From contig NZ_CP023559.1 of the NCBI RefSeq assembly GCF_003006155.1, positions 3,534,001 through 3,598,000 on the forward strand: a stretch of 64,000 nt of DNA, in the 5' to 3' direction. The stretch comes from Salinicola tamaricis. GTDB lineage: Bacteria > Pseudomonadota > Gammaproteobacteria > Pseudomonadales > Halomonadaceae. How positions within the stretch are numbered: position 1 is the first letter of the stretch; each line of letters begins with the position of its first letter. Below are positions 20,952 through 31,502 of this stretch, in pieces. A program made the translations under genes and the position numbers. The notes beneath the pieces are model-generated. The model was given only the letters and a program-made list of their open reading frames with translations. It was not told the DNA's origin and searched no databases.

Positions 20952-22365
20952 ATGGCACTAGATCCCATCCTACTCTCACGATTGCAGTTCGCTTTCGTGG
21001 TCTCCTTCCACGCCATCTTTCCGGTGTTCACCATCGGCCTGGCCTCCTACGTCGCCGTGCTGCAGGGGCTCTATGTCGCTACTGGCAACGCGGTGTGGGA
21101 TCGCCTGGGCTACTTCTGGACCAAGATCTTCGCCGTGGTGTTCGGTATCGGCGTGGTCTCGGGCATCGTGATGGCGTTTCAGTTCGGTACCAACTGGAGC
21201 AACTTCGTACGCTTCGCGGCCAACATCATCGGACCGCTGCTCAGCTACGAGGTGATCACTGCCTTCTTCCTCGAGGCGGGCTTTCTTGGTGTGCTGCTGT
21301 TCGGGCGCCACCGGGTGTCGCCTTCGGTGCACTTCTTCGCCGCGCTGATGGTAGCGGTGGGCACTTTCATCTCGGCCTTCTGGATTCTGGTCTCCAACAG
21401 CTGGATGCAGACTCCGCAGGGCTTCGAGATTCGTGAAGGGGTGGTACATATCACTTCGTGGATGGAGGCGGTCTTCAACCCCTCGTTCCCGTATCGCTTC
21501 ACCCCACATGGCGCTAGCGGCCTTCCTTACTGGCGGTTTCGTGGTGTGCGGTGTCAGCGCCTGGTTCCTGATCCGCGGGCGTGACGTCGAGGCTCACCGC
21601 CGCGCGCTGTCGATGACCCTGTGGCTGCTGCTGATTCTGGCGCCACTGCAGGCTTTCGTCGGTGACGAGCACGGTCTCAATACCCTCGAGCACCAGCCGA
21701 TGAAGGTGGCGGCGATGGAGGGCAACTGGGATACCCAATCCCACGTGCCGCTGCTGTTGTTCGCGCTGCCGGATCGCGAACTGCAGGCTAACCGCGTGGA
21801 GATTGGCATTCCCAATGGCGCCAGCTTGATTCTGCGTCACTCGGTCGATGGTGTGGTGCCGGGGCTCAAGGAGATTCCCGAGTCGCAGCAACCACCCGTG
21901 TGGATGGTGTTCTACAGCTTCCGGGTGATGGTGGCGATGGGGCTTTTGATGATCGCTTTCGCGCTGGCCGGGCTGTTCCTGCGTAAGGGGGGCCGCCTCT
22001 ACACCTCGCGGTTCTATCTGCGCGGGCTGCAATTGATGAGTCTGGCGCCATTCCTGGCGGTGCTCTCGGGCTGGTTCGTCACCGAGATCGGACGTTCGCC
22101 ATGGCTGGTCTATAACGTGCTCTCCTACAAGGATGCGGTGACGCCCTCGCTCTCCGGTTGGATGGTGCTGGTGACCTTGATCGGATACGTCGCGGTCTAT
22201 GCGGTGATCTTCATCTCCGGCGTCTACTACCTGTTCAAGGTGATTCGCCAGGGGCTCGACGAGCTCGATCCGGACGAAGAGATTCACGACGCGGATCGCC
22301 CCGCTCGGCCGCTCTCCGCCACCCACGTGCCGTTCGACGGTCACACTTCGGCCTCCAGGAGTTAA
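20952..22365 (+). CDS. cioA: Cytochrome bd-type (CIO) quinol oxidase subunit I (one frameshift)
   Basis: Oxidises quinol and reduces O2 at the haem b/d site. ATG 20952 follows GAGGAG. The N-terminal haem-ligand region reads FAFVVSFHAIFPVFTIG and the Q-loop start is GDEHGLNTLEHQPMKVAAMEG. The reconstructed length, about 471 residues, and the short Q-loop ending PLLLFALPD point to the cyanide-insensitive CioA type rather than long-loop CydA. GWFVTEIGRSPWLVYN carries the conserved quinol and haem region. The frame breaks near 21505, where one extra C is read in ACCCCAC. It is followed directly by subunit II and cydDC. Confidence 0.92.
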
Positions 22366-22369
22366 GCGC

Positions 22370-23372
22370 ATGGAAATGTTCGATCTCTCTCTGATCTGGG
22401 CGGTCATCATCGCGGTCGGCGTGATCATGTACGTACTGATGGATGGCTTCGACCTGGGCTTGGGTATCCTCTTCCCGTTCGCGCCGGACGAGGACGCCCG
22501 CGATGTGATGATGAACTCGGTGGCGCCGGTGTGGGACGGCAACGAGACTTGGCTGGTCCTTGGCGGTGCCGGACTGATCGCTGCCTTCCCGCTGGTCTAC
22601 ACCATTTTGCTGCCGGCGCTCTATCTGGGCGTGTTCCTGATGTTGGCGGGGCTGATCTTCCGTGGCGTGGCATTCGAGTTCCGCTTCAAGTCGCGGCGCA
22701 CGCGCCACTGGTGGAATCGCGCCTTCGCCGGGGGCTCGTTCGTCGCGGCCTTTGCTCAGGGCTGCGTCGTCGGTGCCTATATCCAGGGCTTCGAGACCGC
22801 CAATGAGGTCTATGTCGGTGGCGCTTTTGACTGGCTGACGCCGTTCACTATCCTCACCGGTTTCGGGCTGGTGGTCGGCTATGCGCTGCTGGGGGCGACC
22901 TGGCTGGTGCTCAAGTCCGAAGGCCACGTGCGTGACTGGGCGCGGGCGCTGGTGCCCAAGCTGCTGCTGGGGGTACTCGCGGTGTTCGCCATCGTCAGTC
23001 TGTGGACGCCCTGGATCGACCGCGGTGTGTTCGAGCGCTGGTTCGATCACCTACAGGTGATCTGGCTGCTGCCTGGCGGGGCGCTGCTGTGCGCGCTGGG
23101 GATCTTCCTGTGCAACCGCCACGGTCGTGAGGGTGGCGCCTTCCTGCTCACCCTGGGGCTGTTCGTGTGCACCTATCTGGGCCTGATCGTCAGCCGCTGG
23201 CCCTATGTGGTGCCGCCGCAGATCACCCTGTGGGATGCCGCCTCGGCGCCGGAGTCGCAGTTCTTCCTGCTGATCGGGGTACTCTTCGTATTGCCGATCA
23301 TTCTCACCTACACCCGCCTGGTCCTACTGGGTATTCCGCGGCAAGGTTCGTGTCGGTGAGGGCTACCATTGA
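22370..23372 (+). CDS. cioB: Cytochrome bd-type (CIO) quinol oxidase subunit II (C-terminal frameshift)
   Basis: Partner of CioA. It has eight predicted membrane segments with family motifs VIMYVLMDGFDLGLGILFPF, VWDGNETWLVLGG and FRGVAFEFRFK. The unbroken frame ends at 23359 with an atypical tail. Removing one C near 23313 restores the usual end, [14 protein letters not shown], with a stop at 23370-23372. The repaired end overlaps the cydD start. Confidence 0.93.
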
Positions 23373-25087
23373 GCCGAGCGTCGCGTTCACGCGCCAGCTC
23401 ACGTCCGCGCAATCCGTCGCGGGCGTGGCTGGAAGCCCAAGCCACGGCCATTCGGCCGTGGCACCGGCGCACGCTGGGCTGTGGTTTGCTTGCGGCCTTG
23501 GCCACGTTGGTTCAGTTGGGCGGGCTGGCCTGGATCGTCGCCCAGGCGGTGATCGCCAAGCAGGGCATCATCGAGCTGTGGCCGGCACTACTGATGGTGG
23601 CGCTGACACTGATACTGCGCGCCGCCGCCCAGTGGGGGCAGGAAGTGAGCGGCCAGGCCTGCGGGTTGGCAGTGAAGCGCGCCGTGCGGGCGCAGCTGTT
23701 GGCCAAGCTTCACGCGCTCGGCCCGGTGCGCTTGGCCTCCCGGCACAGCGCGGGCCTCGCCAGCCAGCTGGTCGATCAGGTCGAGTCGCTGGAGGGTTAT
23801 TACGCGCGTTTTCGTCCTCAGGTGATGCTGGCGCTGGCGGTGCCGCTGCTCTATCTGGCGGTGGTGCTGTGGCTCAACTGGCTGGCCGCTGTCTGGCTCC
23901 TGATCGCCGCACCGCTGATTCCGCTGTTCATGGCGCTGATCGGCATGGGCGCGCAGCGCTTGAACGAGGCGCAGTTTCGCGCCGTGACGCGACTTTCCGG
24001 CCACTTTCTCGACCGCGTGCGCGGGATCACCACGTTGCAGCTGTTTGGCCTTGGCGAGCGCGCCACCGCCGAGGTGAGCGACGTCGCCCATGACTACCGG
24101 CGGCGCAGCATGCGTACCCTGCGCGTGGCGTTTCTCTCTCTCGGCGGTGCTCGAGTTCTTCGCTGCCGTCTCGGTCGCGGGGTGGCGATCTACATCGGCC
24201 TGGGCCGCTGGGCTATATCGACTATGGCCCGGCCGGCGAGCTCGATCTGTTCAGCGGCCTGTTCATCCTGCTGCTGGCACCGGAGTTCTTCCAGCCGCTG
24301 CGTACGCTGTCGCAGCACTACCACGCCGCGCCTCGGCGCTGGGGGCTGCGGAAGGGCTGATGGCACTGCTCGATGAGCCGGTGCCAGAGACGCCCCGCAT
24401 CGGCGCCAACGTCGAGTGCGTCAGTGGCGGCAGCGGTGGAGCTGGAGGCCGTCGAGCTTAGTCATGTCGGCCGTCAGCAGGTGTTGGGGCCGCTTTCGCT
24501 ACGCGTGGAAACCGGCGAGGTGGTAGCGCTGATCGGCCCCTCCGGCAGCGGCAAGTCTAGCCTGCTGCAACTGATTGCCGGCTTCGTCGCCGCCGACGCG
24601 GCCGCGTCTCGGTGGCCCCCGGTGCGGCGATCGCCTGGCTAGACCAGCGTCCGCTGATCATTCAGGGCACACTCGCCGAGAATCTGCGCCTGGTGGCACC
24701 GTCGGCGAGCGATACGGCGCTGCACGAGGCGCTGGAGGAGGCCGGCCTGGCGACTGGATGCGCGCCGCCGCCCACGGCCTCGAGACCCGGCTGGGTGAAC
24801 GCGGTGTCGGGCTCTCCGGCGGTGAGGGCCAGCGTCTGGCGTTGGCACGGATCTTCCTGTCGCCGGCTCGACTGGTGCTGCTCGACGAGCCGACGGCGGC
24901 CCTCGATCCAGAGACCGAGCGCGCGGTCGTGGCCGCACTCCAGCGGCTCGCTGCCAGCGGCCGTACACTGCTGGTGGCGACCCATCATCCCGCGCTCATG
25001 GCCATGGCCGATCGTGTGCTCGCCCTCGATGGCGGCCGCCTGGTCAGCGCACCTGGCACCCTGTGGCAGGAGGCCTCGAATTCATGA
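23369..25087 (+). CDS. cydD: ABC transporter CydD, cytochrome bd assembly (several frameshifts)
   Basis: Half of the CydDC glutathione/cysteine exporter (more recently described as a haem transporter) needed for cytochrome bd maturation. The start is TTG 23369. The TM domain has [22 protein letters not shown], then [14 protein letters not shown] coupling sequence ([21 protein letters not shown]). The ATPase has Walker [10 protein letters not shown], a Q-loop in WLDQRPLI, signature [16 protein letters not shown] and Walker [13 protein letters not shown]. Breaks near 24140, 24210, 24330, 24600 and 24752 divide it into several frames, all in family order. It is probably intact in the organism. 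Confidence 0.87.
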
Positions 25088-26770
25088 GTACGCTGGCAAC
25101 TGGACTGACGTATCTCCTACCGCAGCCTGCGCCCGTGGCTCGGCGTGCTTGGTGCGCGACACGGCCGCCTATGGCTCGGCGCCGTTTTAATGCTCTCGAC
25201 CCTGGTGAGCGCGCTGGGCCTTTTGTCGCTCTCTGGCTGGTTCATCACCGCCACCGCGGTGGCGGCGCTCTCCGTACCGGTGTTCTTCGATGTCTTCGCG
25301 CCGGGCAGCGGGGTACGCGCCTTCGCCGTGGCGCGCACCGCGAGCCGCTATCTCGAGCGGCTCTACAATCACGACACCGTCCTGCGCCTGCTGGCGGATC
25401 TGAGGGTGGCGTGTTCGCGCGGCTGGTGCGACTGGACGCACGCACGCTCTCCCGCGCCCGCGCCGCGCAGTGGCTCAACCGCCTCACCGCGGATATCGAC
25501 ACCCTCGACAACCTCTATCTGCGTCTGCTGGCGCCGCCGCTGGTGGCGTTGGTGGCGATTCTCGGTTTCGCCCTGTTCGCCATGCTGTTCCTGCCCGCGG
25601 CGGGTTGGCTGCTGCTGGGGCTGTTGGTGCCCTTGTGGCTGGTGCTGACGGTTGGCTGTGCGGCGTGGGGCTGGCGTGCCAGCCATCGCCGGGTGGATCG
25701 CCAGGAGGCGCTGCGGGTGCGTGCGGTGGAGCAGGTAGAGGGGCTGGCCGAACTCACTGCTTATGGTGCCCTGGAAACGCATCTTGACCACTGGCGGGCC
25801 GAGGAGCAGGGACTGCTCGACGATCAGCGCCTATTGGGCAAGCGTACCGCCGCCGCCAACGCGCTGACGACACTGGTGATCCAGTTTGCCGCCGTGGGTG
25901 TGCTCGCACTCGGCCTGGTGGCGCTGTCGAGCGGTGCACAGATGGTGATGCTGACCTTGGGTACGCTGGCGGTGGCGGAGGGCCTCGGCGGCCTGCCGAT
26001 GGCGTTCACCCAGCTCGGCGCGACCCAGCGCGCGGCGGAGCGCCTCAATGCCCAGACCGCGCTGACGCCCGAGCAGGCGGGCGTGACGCTGCAGGGCGGT
26101 GGCGCCGCGCCGAATCTGGTCTATCGCGATGTCGGCTTGTGCCAGGGCGGACGCTGGGTTCTGCGCGGGGTCGATCTCATCCTGGCACCGGGGCAGCAGG
26201 TCGCGGTGATCGGCGCCTCCGGCAGCGGCAAGTCGACCCTGGCGCAGCTGGCGGTGCGCGCCTTCGACCCGGATATCGGCGAACTGCGCTTCGATGATCA
26301 TCGGGTCGCCGAGTTGTCGCCGGATTCTCTGCGTGCGCGTGTCGGCTATCTCACCCAGCGCAGCGAGCTGTTCCACGACACCCTGGCGGCCAACCTGCGC
26401 ATGGGCGACCCCGCGCCAGCGACGCCCAGCTCTGGGCGGTGCTTGAGCAGGTGGATCTGCACGAGTGGGCCGAGGCGCTGCCGCAGGGGCTGCAGACCTG
26501 GGTCGGCGAGCAGGGGCGTCAGCTCTCCGGTGGGCAGCGCGTCGGGTGGCGCTGGCGCGGGTGATGCTGCGTAATTCGCCGCTGGTGATTCTCGACGAGC
26601 CGCTGAGCGGGCTGGATGCGTCGACCGCACAGGTAGTGAAAGCGGCGCTGGCGCACTGGCTGGCCGGGCGCAACCGCGCTGCTGGCGCATGAATCGCCGC
26701 GCTACCGACTTGTGATAGCTGCTGGAGCCTGGTGCCCGGCGCCCAGGGGGCTACGCTGCACAAGACGTGA
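25084..26770 (+). CDS. cydC: ABC transporter CydC, cytochrome bd assembly (several frameshifts)
   Basis: Second half of the CydDC exporter. ATG 25084 overlaps the cydD stop. After an early break near 25105 the TM domain reads RPWLGVLGARHGRLWLG, LGLLSLSGWFITATAVA and GVRAFAVARTASRYLERLYNHD, a CydC hallmark. The ATPase has Walker A GASGSGKST, YLTQRSELFHDTLAANLR, LSGGQR and LVILDEPLSGLD. Breaks near 25405, 26415, 26545 and 26670 are each repaired by one base. The end at 26768-26770 (ATLHKT) is from the reconstructed frame and is the least certain part. Confidence 0.85.
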
Positions 26771-26813
26771 CTATTCCCGTGTGACATCGATGCCTAGCTG
26801 ATCAATGCCCTCC

Positions 26814-26851
26814 AAAAACGTCGATATTTTGTAGATAATATCGACGTTTTT
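26814..26851. promoter_or_regulatory. 14-bp perfect inverted repeat: GntR-type operator and/or terminator
   Basis: Arms 26814-26827 and 26838-26851 are perfect complements with a 10-base spacer. The core is TCGATATT-N8-AATATCGA. The same core with N7 lies in front of the GntR regulator gene at 30155-30177, so a shared operator is likely. The right arm ends in TTTTT, so it could also terminate cydDC transcription. Confidence 0.65.
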
Positions 26852-26948
26852 CTTATATCTCCTGCCTCGACCCTGGCGTACGCTGCTCCTCAGGCGCTGC
26901 TTTCATGCGCCATCTCTCCCTTTGACTCAGTGCCAGGAGGCGTGTGCC

Positions 26949-28119
26949 ATGTCCGGTTTCCAGTGGGACGATCCGCTGCTTTCGATCAGCAGCTCGACGA
27001 CGCCGAGCGCCAGATACAGCAGGTGGCGCGGGACTACTGCCAGACACGGTTGCACCCAGGGTGCTGGAGGCGTTCGAGTCGGAGCGTTTCGAGCGCGAGA
27101 TTCTCTCCGAGATGGGGGAACTGGGCTTGCTCGGCGCGACCGTGAGTGAAACCTACGGTGGCGCCGGTGCCAGCCACGTGGCCTATGGGCTGATCGCGCG
27201 CGAAGTGGAAAGGGTCGATTCCGGCTACCGCTCTCCATGAGCGTGCAGTCGTCGCTGGTGATGTATCCGATCGAGACCTATGGCAGCGAGGCGCAGAAGC
27301 AGCGCTGGCTGCCGGGTCTGGCACGCGGCGAGCTGGTCGGCTGCTTCGGCTGACCGAGCCCAACGCTGGTTCCGACCCGGGTAGCCTGCAGACCCGGGCA
27401 CGCAAGGTCGAGGGGGGCTACCGCCTCAGCGGCCAGAAAATGTGGATCACCAATAGTCCGATCGCTGATGTGGCGGTGGTGTGGGCCAATCCGATGCCCA
27501 CGAGGGCGCATCAAAGGCTTTCTGGTCGAGCGCGGTGCGCAGGGGTTCTCTACCCCCACCATTCAGGCCAAGGCACGCTGCGGGCGGTCGGTCACCGGCG
27601 AGATCGTACTCGATGACGTCTTCGTCGACGAGGAGGCACTGCTGCCCGTGCCGCTGGCCTGAGCGGCCTTTCGGCTGTCCTCAACAAGGCGCGCTTCGGT
27701 ATCGCCTGGGGCGCCCTGGGCGCCGCCGAATTCTGCTGGCATGCGGCGCGTCATACACCCCTGGATCGCCAGCAGTTCGGCCGGCCGTTGGCGGCGAACA
27801 GCTGATCCAGCTCAAGTTGGCCGATATGCAACCGAGATTGCGCTGGGCCTGCAGGCGTGTCTGCGCGTCGCGCAGTTGCTCGATGCCGGCAAGGCAAACA
27901 CCGGAGATGATCTCGCTGATCAAGCGCAATCACAGCGGCAAGGCGCTGAATATCGCGCGCGCCGCTCGCGACATGCATGGCGGCAACGGTATCTCGCTGG
28001 AGTTCGGGGTGATCCGCCACATGCTCAACCTGGAGACGGTCAACACCTACGAAGGCACCCACGATATCCATGCGCTGATCCTGGGGCGGGCTCAGACCGG
28101 CATCCAGGCGTTCGGATAA
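26949..28119 (+). CDS. gcdH: Glutaryl-CoA dehydrogenase (about a dozen frameshifts)
   Basis: FAD enzyme converting glutaryl-CoA to crotonyl-CoA and CO2 in lysine/glutarate breakdown. AGGAGG lies 8 bases before ATG 26949. The reconstructed protein is about 390 residues. The family-specific stretch [10 protein letters not shown] / [21 protein letters not shown] is present, then [42 protein letters not shown] and the catalytic Glu in [18 protein letters not shown]. Single-base gaps occur about every 100 bases (for example near 26980, 27058, 27233, 27352, 27495 and 27800). Residues stay conserved on both sides of each gap, so error is likelier than decay, but a true pseudogene is not excluded. 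Confidence 0.85.
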
Positions 28120-28123
28120 GGCC

Positions 28124-29341
28124 ATGGGCGATAGTCGACTCCCGCTCGCCGGCCTCCGCGTGCTCGACCTGTCGCGAGTGCTGGCTGGCCCTTGGTGTAC
28201 CCAGCAACTGGCCGATCTGGGGGCCGAGGTGATCAAGATCGAGCGCCCGGGGCGCGGCGACGATACCCGCGCCTGGGGGCCGCCCTGGCTACCCGGCACC
28301 CAGGAGTCCGCCTACTTCCTGAGTGCCAACCGGGGCAAGCGTTCGGTGGCGATCGATCTCGCCGACCCCGAGGGCCAGGCGCTGGTGCGCCGGCTGGCGG
28401 CGTGCGCCGACGTGCTGATCGAGAATTTCAAGGTGGGCGGCCTGACCGCCTACGGGCTCGATCACGCCAGTCTCCAGTCGGATAACCCCGGCCTGGTCTA
28501 CTGCTCGATCACCGGTTTCGGTCAGGATGGCCCCTACGCCGCGCGGGCGGGTTACGACTTTCTGATCCAGGGCCTGGGTGGGCTGATGAGCCTCACCGGG
28601 CAGCCCGACGCGGCCGGCGGCGAGCCGACCAAGGTGGGTGTGGCCCTCACCGATATCTTCACCGGGCTGTATGCCGCCAACGCCATCCTGGCGGCGCTGC
28701 GCCGGCGTGAACAAGATGGCAAGGGTGCTTATATCGACATGGCGCTGCTCGATGTCCAGGTCGGCGTGCTGGCCAATCAGGCGCTCAACTATCTCACCAG
28801 CGCCAATGTGCCCCAGCGGCTGGGCAACGCTCACCCCAATATCGTGCCCTATCAGGCGTTTGCCGCCGCCGATGGCCATCTCATCATCACCGTGGGCAAT
28901 GACGCCCAGTTCCGGCGCCTATGCGAGGTGCTTTCGCTGGCGGGGTTGGCCGACGATCCGCGCTTCGCCACCAACGCCGCCCGGGTAGCCCACCGCGAGC
29001 TGCTGGTGGCGCAGTTGGCGGTGCGCCTGAGCGAGCGACGTCGCGACGATTGGCTGCTGGCGCTGGAGCGGGCAGGGGTGCCCAGCGGGCCGATCAATAC
29101 CCTGGATCAGGTCTTCGACGACCCACAGGTACGCCATCGCGGGATGCAGATCGAGCGCCGTGGTGACGATGGCCGCGTCGCGCATCTGGTCGGCAATCCG
29201 ATCAAGCTGGATGGCGAGCGTCTGGGCGCGCCGGATATGCCGCCGCGGCTGGGCGAGCATACCCTGGCCGTGCTCCAGGGGTGGCTGGGCCCCGACGCTG
29301 CCGACTGGGAAGCGCTGCGCGAGCGCGGTGTGATCGGCTAA
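28124..29341 (+). CDS. CaiB/BaiF family CoA-transferase (probable glutarate CoA-transferase)
   Basis: Class III CoA-transferase of 405 residues, intact. Motifs are LAGLRVLDLSRVLAGPWCTQ, LGAEVIKIERPGRGDDTR, NRGKRSVAIDL, YCSITGFGQDGPYA and the catalytic Asp in GVALTDIFTGLYAANAIL. Four bases after gcdH, it most likely activates glutarate with CoA from succinyl-CoA or a similar donor, like human SUGCT and bacterial homologues. Substrate is inferred from the neighbour. The shared operator suggests control by the divergent GntR protein. Confidence 0.88.
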   Translation: MGDSRLPLAGLRVLDLSRVLAGPWCTQQLADLGAEVIKIERPGRGDDTRAWGPPWLPGTQESAYFLSANRGKRSVAIDLADPEGQALVRRLAACADVLIENFKVGGLTAYGLDHASLQSDNPGLVYCSITGFGQDGPYAARAGYDFLIQGLGGLMSLTGQPDAAGGEPTKVGVALTDIFTGLYAANAILAALRRREQDGKGAYIDMALLDVQVGVLANQALNYLTSANVPQRLGNAHPNIVPYQAFAAADGHLIITVGNDAQFRRLCEVLSLAGLADDPRFATNAARVAHRELLVAQLAVRLSERRRDDWLLALERAGVPSGPINTLDQVFDDPQVRHRGMQIERRGDDGRVAHLVGNPIKLDGERLGAPDMPPRLGEHTLAVLQGWLGPDAADWEALRERGVIG

Positions 29342-29363
29342 TGCCGTCTATTCCCAGCCAGGC

Positions 29364-29401
29364 TTGGTTCGGGCCCAGCCTCGTTTGGTTCGGGCCCAGC
29401 C
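29364..29401 (+). repeat. Short direct repeat in a convergent intergenic gap
   Basis: TTGGTTCGGGCCCAGCC occurs at 29364-29380 and 29385-29401, between the CoA-transferase stop and the GntR stop. Each unit includes the palindrome GGGCCC. Function unknown. Confidence 0.7.
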
Positions 29402-29410
29402 ACGTGCCGG

Positions 29411-30118
29411 CTACGCCCAGCCACGCTCCGCCAGCCGCCGCTGGATGATCGCCACTGGCGTCAGCAGATGATCACGCAGTGCGCCCGCGGCACCCTCGGC
29501 ATCGCGCGCCAGCACGCGCTCGACCAGTTCCGCGTGTTCGACTCGCTTGGCGGCCAGCGCCTCGGTCGAGAATACCGTCTGGTGCAGCCACAGGTGGCGA
29601 TAGCGCTGGGCCTGATCGAACAGCGCCGCGCGCGCCTGCAGCAGTGGTGGGCAGCCGCAGCCGTCGACGATCGCCGCATGTAGCGCCTGATGGCGTGCAT
29701 CCCATAGATCGAGCATGTCATCACCCGAGTGCAGTTCGCTGACCCGGGACAGGCGATGCGCTGCGGCCAGGATCGCCGCTTCCCAGGCGTCATCGCCGCG
29801 TTCGATCGCCAGCTTGGCCAGCAGCCCCTCGAGTTCGGCGCGCGCATCGTAGAGTGCTTCGAGCTCGTTGAACGACATCGGCGCCACGCGGTAGCCGCGC
29901 TGGTTGACACTGGTCACCAGCCGCTCGCCCACCAAGCGGGTCAGCGCTTCGCGTAGTGGCCCGACGCCGATGGCGTAGCGTGCCTTGAGTTCGTTCATCA
30001 GCAGCTTTTCCGCCGGGGCGTAGTGGCCCCGCACGAGATCGCGCTTGAGCGCGACATAGGCGGCTTCGGCACTTTGGGGAGCGGCGCTGGGAGCGCTCCG
30101 AGGGGTATCGGTTGGCAT
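29411..30118 (-). CDS. GntR-family (FadR/FCD subfamily) transcriptional regulator, CsiR-like
   Basis: A repressor-type regulator of about 235 residues from ATG 30118 (MPTDTPRSAPSAA). The N-terminal winged helix reads AYVALKRDLVRGHY, LKARYAIGVGPLREALTRLVGERLV and QRGYRVAPMS. The C-terminal FCD ligand domain has LYDARAELEGLLAKLAIERG, ARHQALHAAIVDGC and a late conserved H. A longer frame upstream to 30211 would run through the operator-like repeat, so the shorter start is preferred. Its similarity to CsiR, a glutarate-linked regulator in E. coli, fits the adjacent glutarate genes. Confidence 0.85.
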   Translation of the reverse strand: MPTDTPRSAPSAAPQSAEAAYVALKRDLVRGHYAPAEKLLMNELKARYAIGVGPLREALTRLVGERLVTSVNQRGYRVAPMSFNELEALYDARAELEGLLAKLAIERGDDAWEAAILAAAHRLSRVSELHSGDDMLDLWDARHQALHAAIVDGCGCPPLLQARAALFDQAQRYRHLWLHQTVFSTEALAAKRVEHAELVERVLARDAEGAAGALRDHLLTPVAIIQRRLAERGWA

Positions 30119-30154
30119 GGCGAGTCGGCCGGGAGGGTGAATGAGGAAGAGATA

Positions 30155-30177
30155 TCGATATTGAACGAAAATATCGA
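30155..30177. promoter_or_regulatory. GntR-type operator between the regulator and the isomerase gene
   Basis: TCGATATT (30155-30162), 7 bases, AATATCGA (30170-30177), the same core as at 26814-26851. The 13-mer AAAATATCGACGT (30168-30180) is also the exact reverse complement of part of the other site. It lies 37 bases upstream of the regulator start, fitting autoregulation. Confidence 0.6.
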
Positions 30178-30264
30178 CGTCTTGAGAAGCGCGACCAGAG
30201 ACGCATTGCATCGCGCTGGCTGGCAGGCTACACCAGACAGAGCGACCCTAAGGATTCTTTGCTC

Positions 30265-31498
30265 ATGCCGTTGACCTCAGCCTCTCAAGTCGCTCACCAG
30301 ATCGATAGCCTCATGGGGTTCTATCACCCCCGCTGCATCGATACCCAGGCAGGCTTCTTCCATGCCTTCACCGATAGCGGCGAGCGGCTCCAGCCCCAGC
30401 GTCGTCATCTGCTCTCCAGCGCCGGCTTCGTGATCAACTATGCGCGCTACGCGGTGCATTGCGATGAGCCGGAGTATCTGCACTGGGCGCGTCACGGACT
30501 GCGATTTCTCGAGGAGCATCACTACCAGACGCGAACCCAGGGCTACGCCTGGCTGCTCGACAGCGCCACGCCGGAAGACGAGACCCAGCGCTGTCTGGGG
30601 CTGGCGCGGGTGCTCGAGGCCTATGCGGTGGCGCTGGAGGCTGGTATCGGCGAGGCGGCGGCGGGGCTTTCGCGGGTGCGGACACTGATCGACAAGCATC
30701 TATACGAAATCGGCAGCGGGCGCTACGCCGACTCGGCGGATGCGCGCTGGCGCATCGCGCCCTACCGCAGTCAACGCGCCAACCTGGAAATGTGCGAGGC
30801 ACTGCTGGCCTGCCAGGCGGTGAGCAACGATGCCGAGCCTCTGGCGCGGGCGCTGAGCGTGACCCGCAGCGTCTGGCAGCACTTGGCACCACTCGCCGGC
30901 GGCTGGCTATGGGAGCACTTCGACCGCGACTGGCGGGTGGATTTCGAGCTGCACCGTGACCGCCCCGATGACCGCTATCGCCCCTGGGGCTTTCAGATCG
31001 GCCATCTCGCCCAGTGGGCCAAGCTGATGACGCAACTCGCCGCGTGGGCACCGAGTGCGCGCGGCTGGCTGCTGGACACCGCCGGGTCGCTATTTGTCGG
31101 CGCGATGGAGGCGGGTTGGGACACCGTGCATGGTGGCCTGGTCAGCGGCGTGGACATGCGCCGGGAGGTGGTCAATCGTGACAAGCAGCACTGGGTCCAG
31201 GCGGAGAGTCTGGCAGCCGCGGCGCTACTTGCCGACGCCACCGGCCAGCCGCGCTACTGGCGCTGGTACGACCGTATCGCCGATTACTGCGGCCAGCATA
31301 TGATCGATGTCTGCGCGGCGCGGCTGGTACGCCACGCTGACCGCGGACAATCGCCCCTATTCGCGAGAGAAGAGTCCGCTGGGCAAGACCGACCGCCGTC
31401 CGCTGGCGGCCTGTTATCTGCTGCTGCCGATTCTGCGTCGTCGCGAGGGGCTGGAGAGACCGGGGCATATCATCGGTGGTGGGCTCACCGATGCCTAA
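30265..31498 (+). CDS. AGE-family sugar isomerase/epimerase, probable mannose isomerase (one frameshift)
   Basis: N-acylglucosamine 2-epimerase fold, an (alpha/alpha)6 barrel of about 410 residues. ATG 30265 has TAAGGA upstream. Conserved segments are RRHLLSSAGFVINYARY, GYAWLLDS, RPWGFQIGHLAQWAKLM and KQHWVQAESLAAAALL, with the His and Glu residues that the family uses for proton transfer. A frame break near 31317, one extra G, restores CARGWYATLTADNRPYSREKSPLGKTDRRP and a stop at 31498. The size and the KSPLGKTDRRP end fit bacterial mannose isomerases better than GlcNAc epimerases; the substrate is inferred. Confidence 0.8.
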
Positions 31499-31502
31499 GA
31501 CG

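Noticed and set aside
26949..28119. gcdH as a true pseudogene
   Set aside because: Not fully excluded, but all segments are in order with conserved active-site residues and no premature stop in the correct local frame, so error is the better reading.
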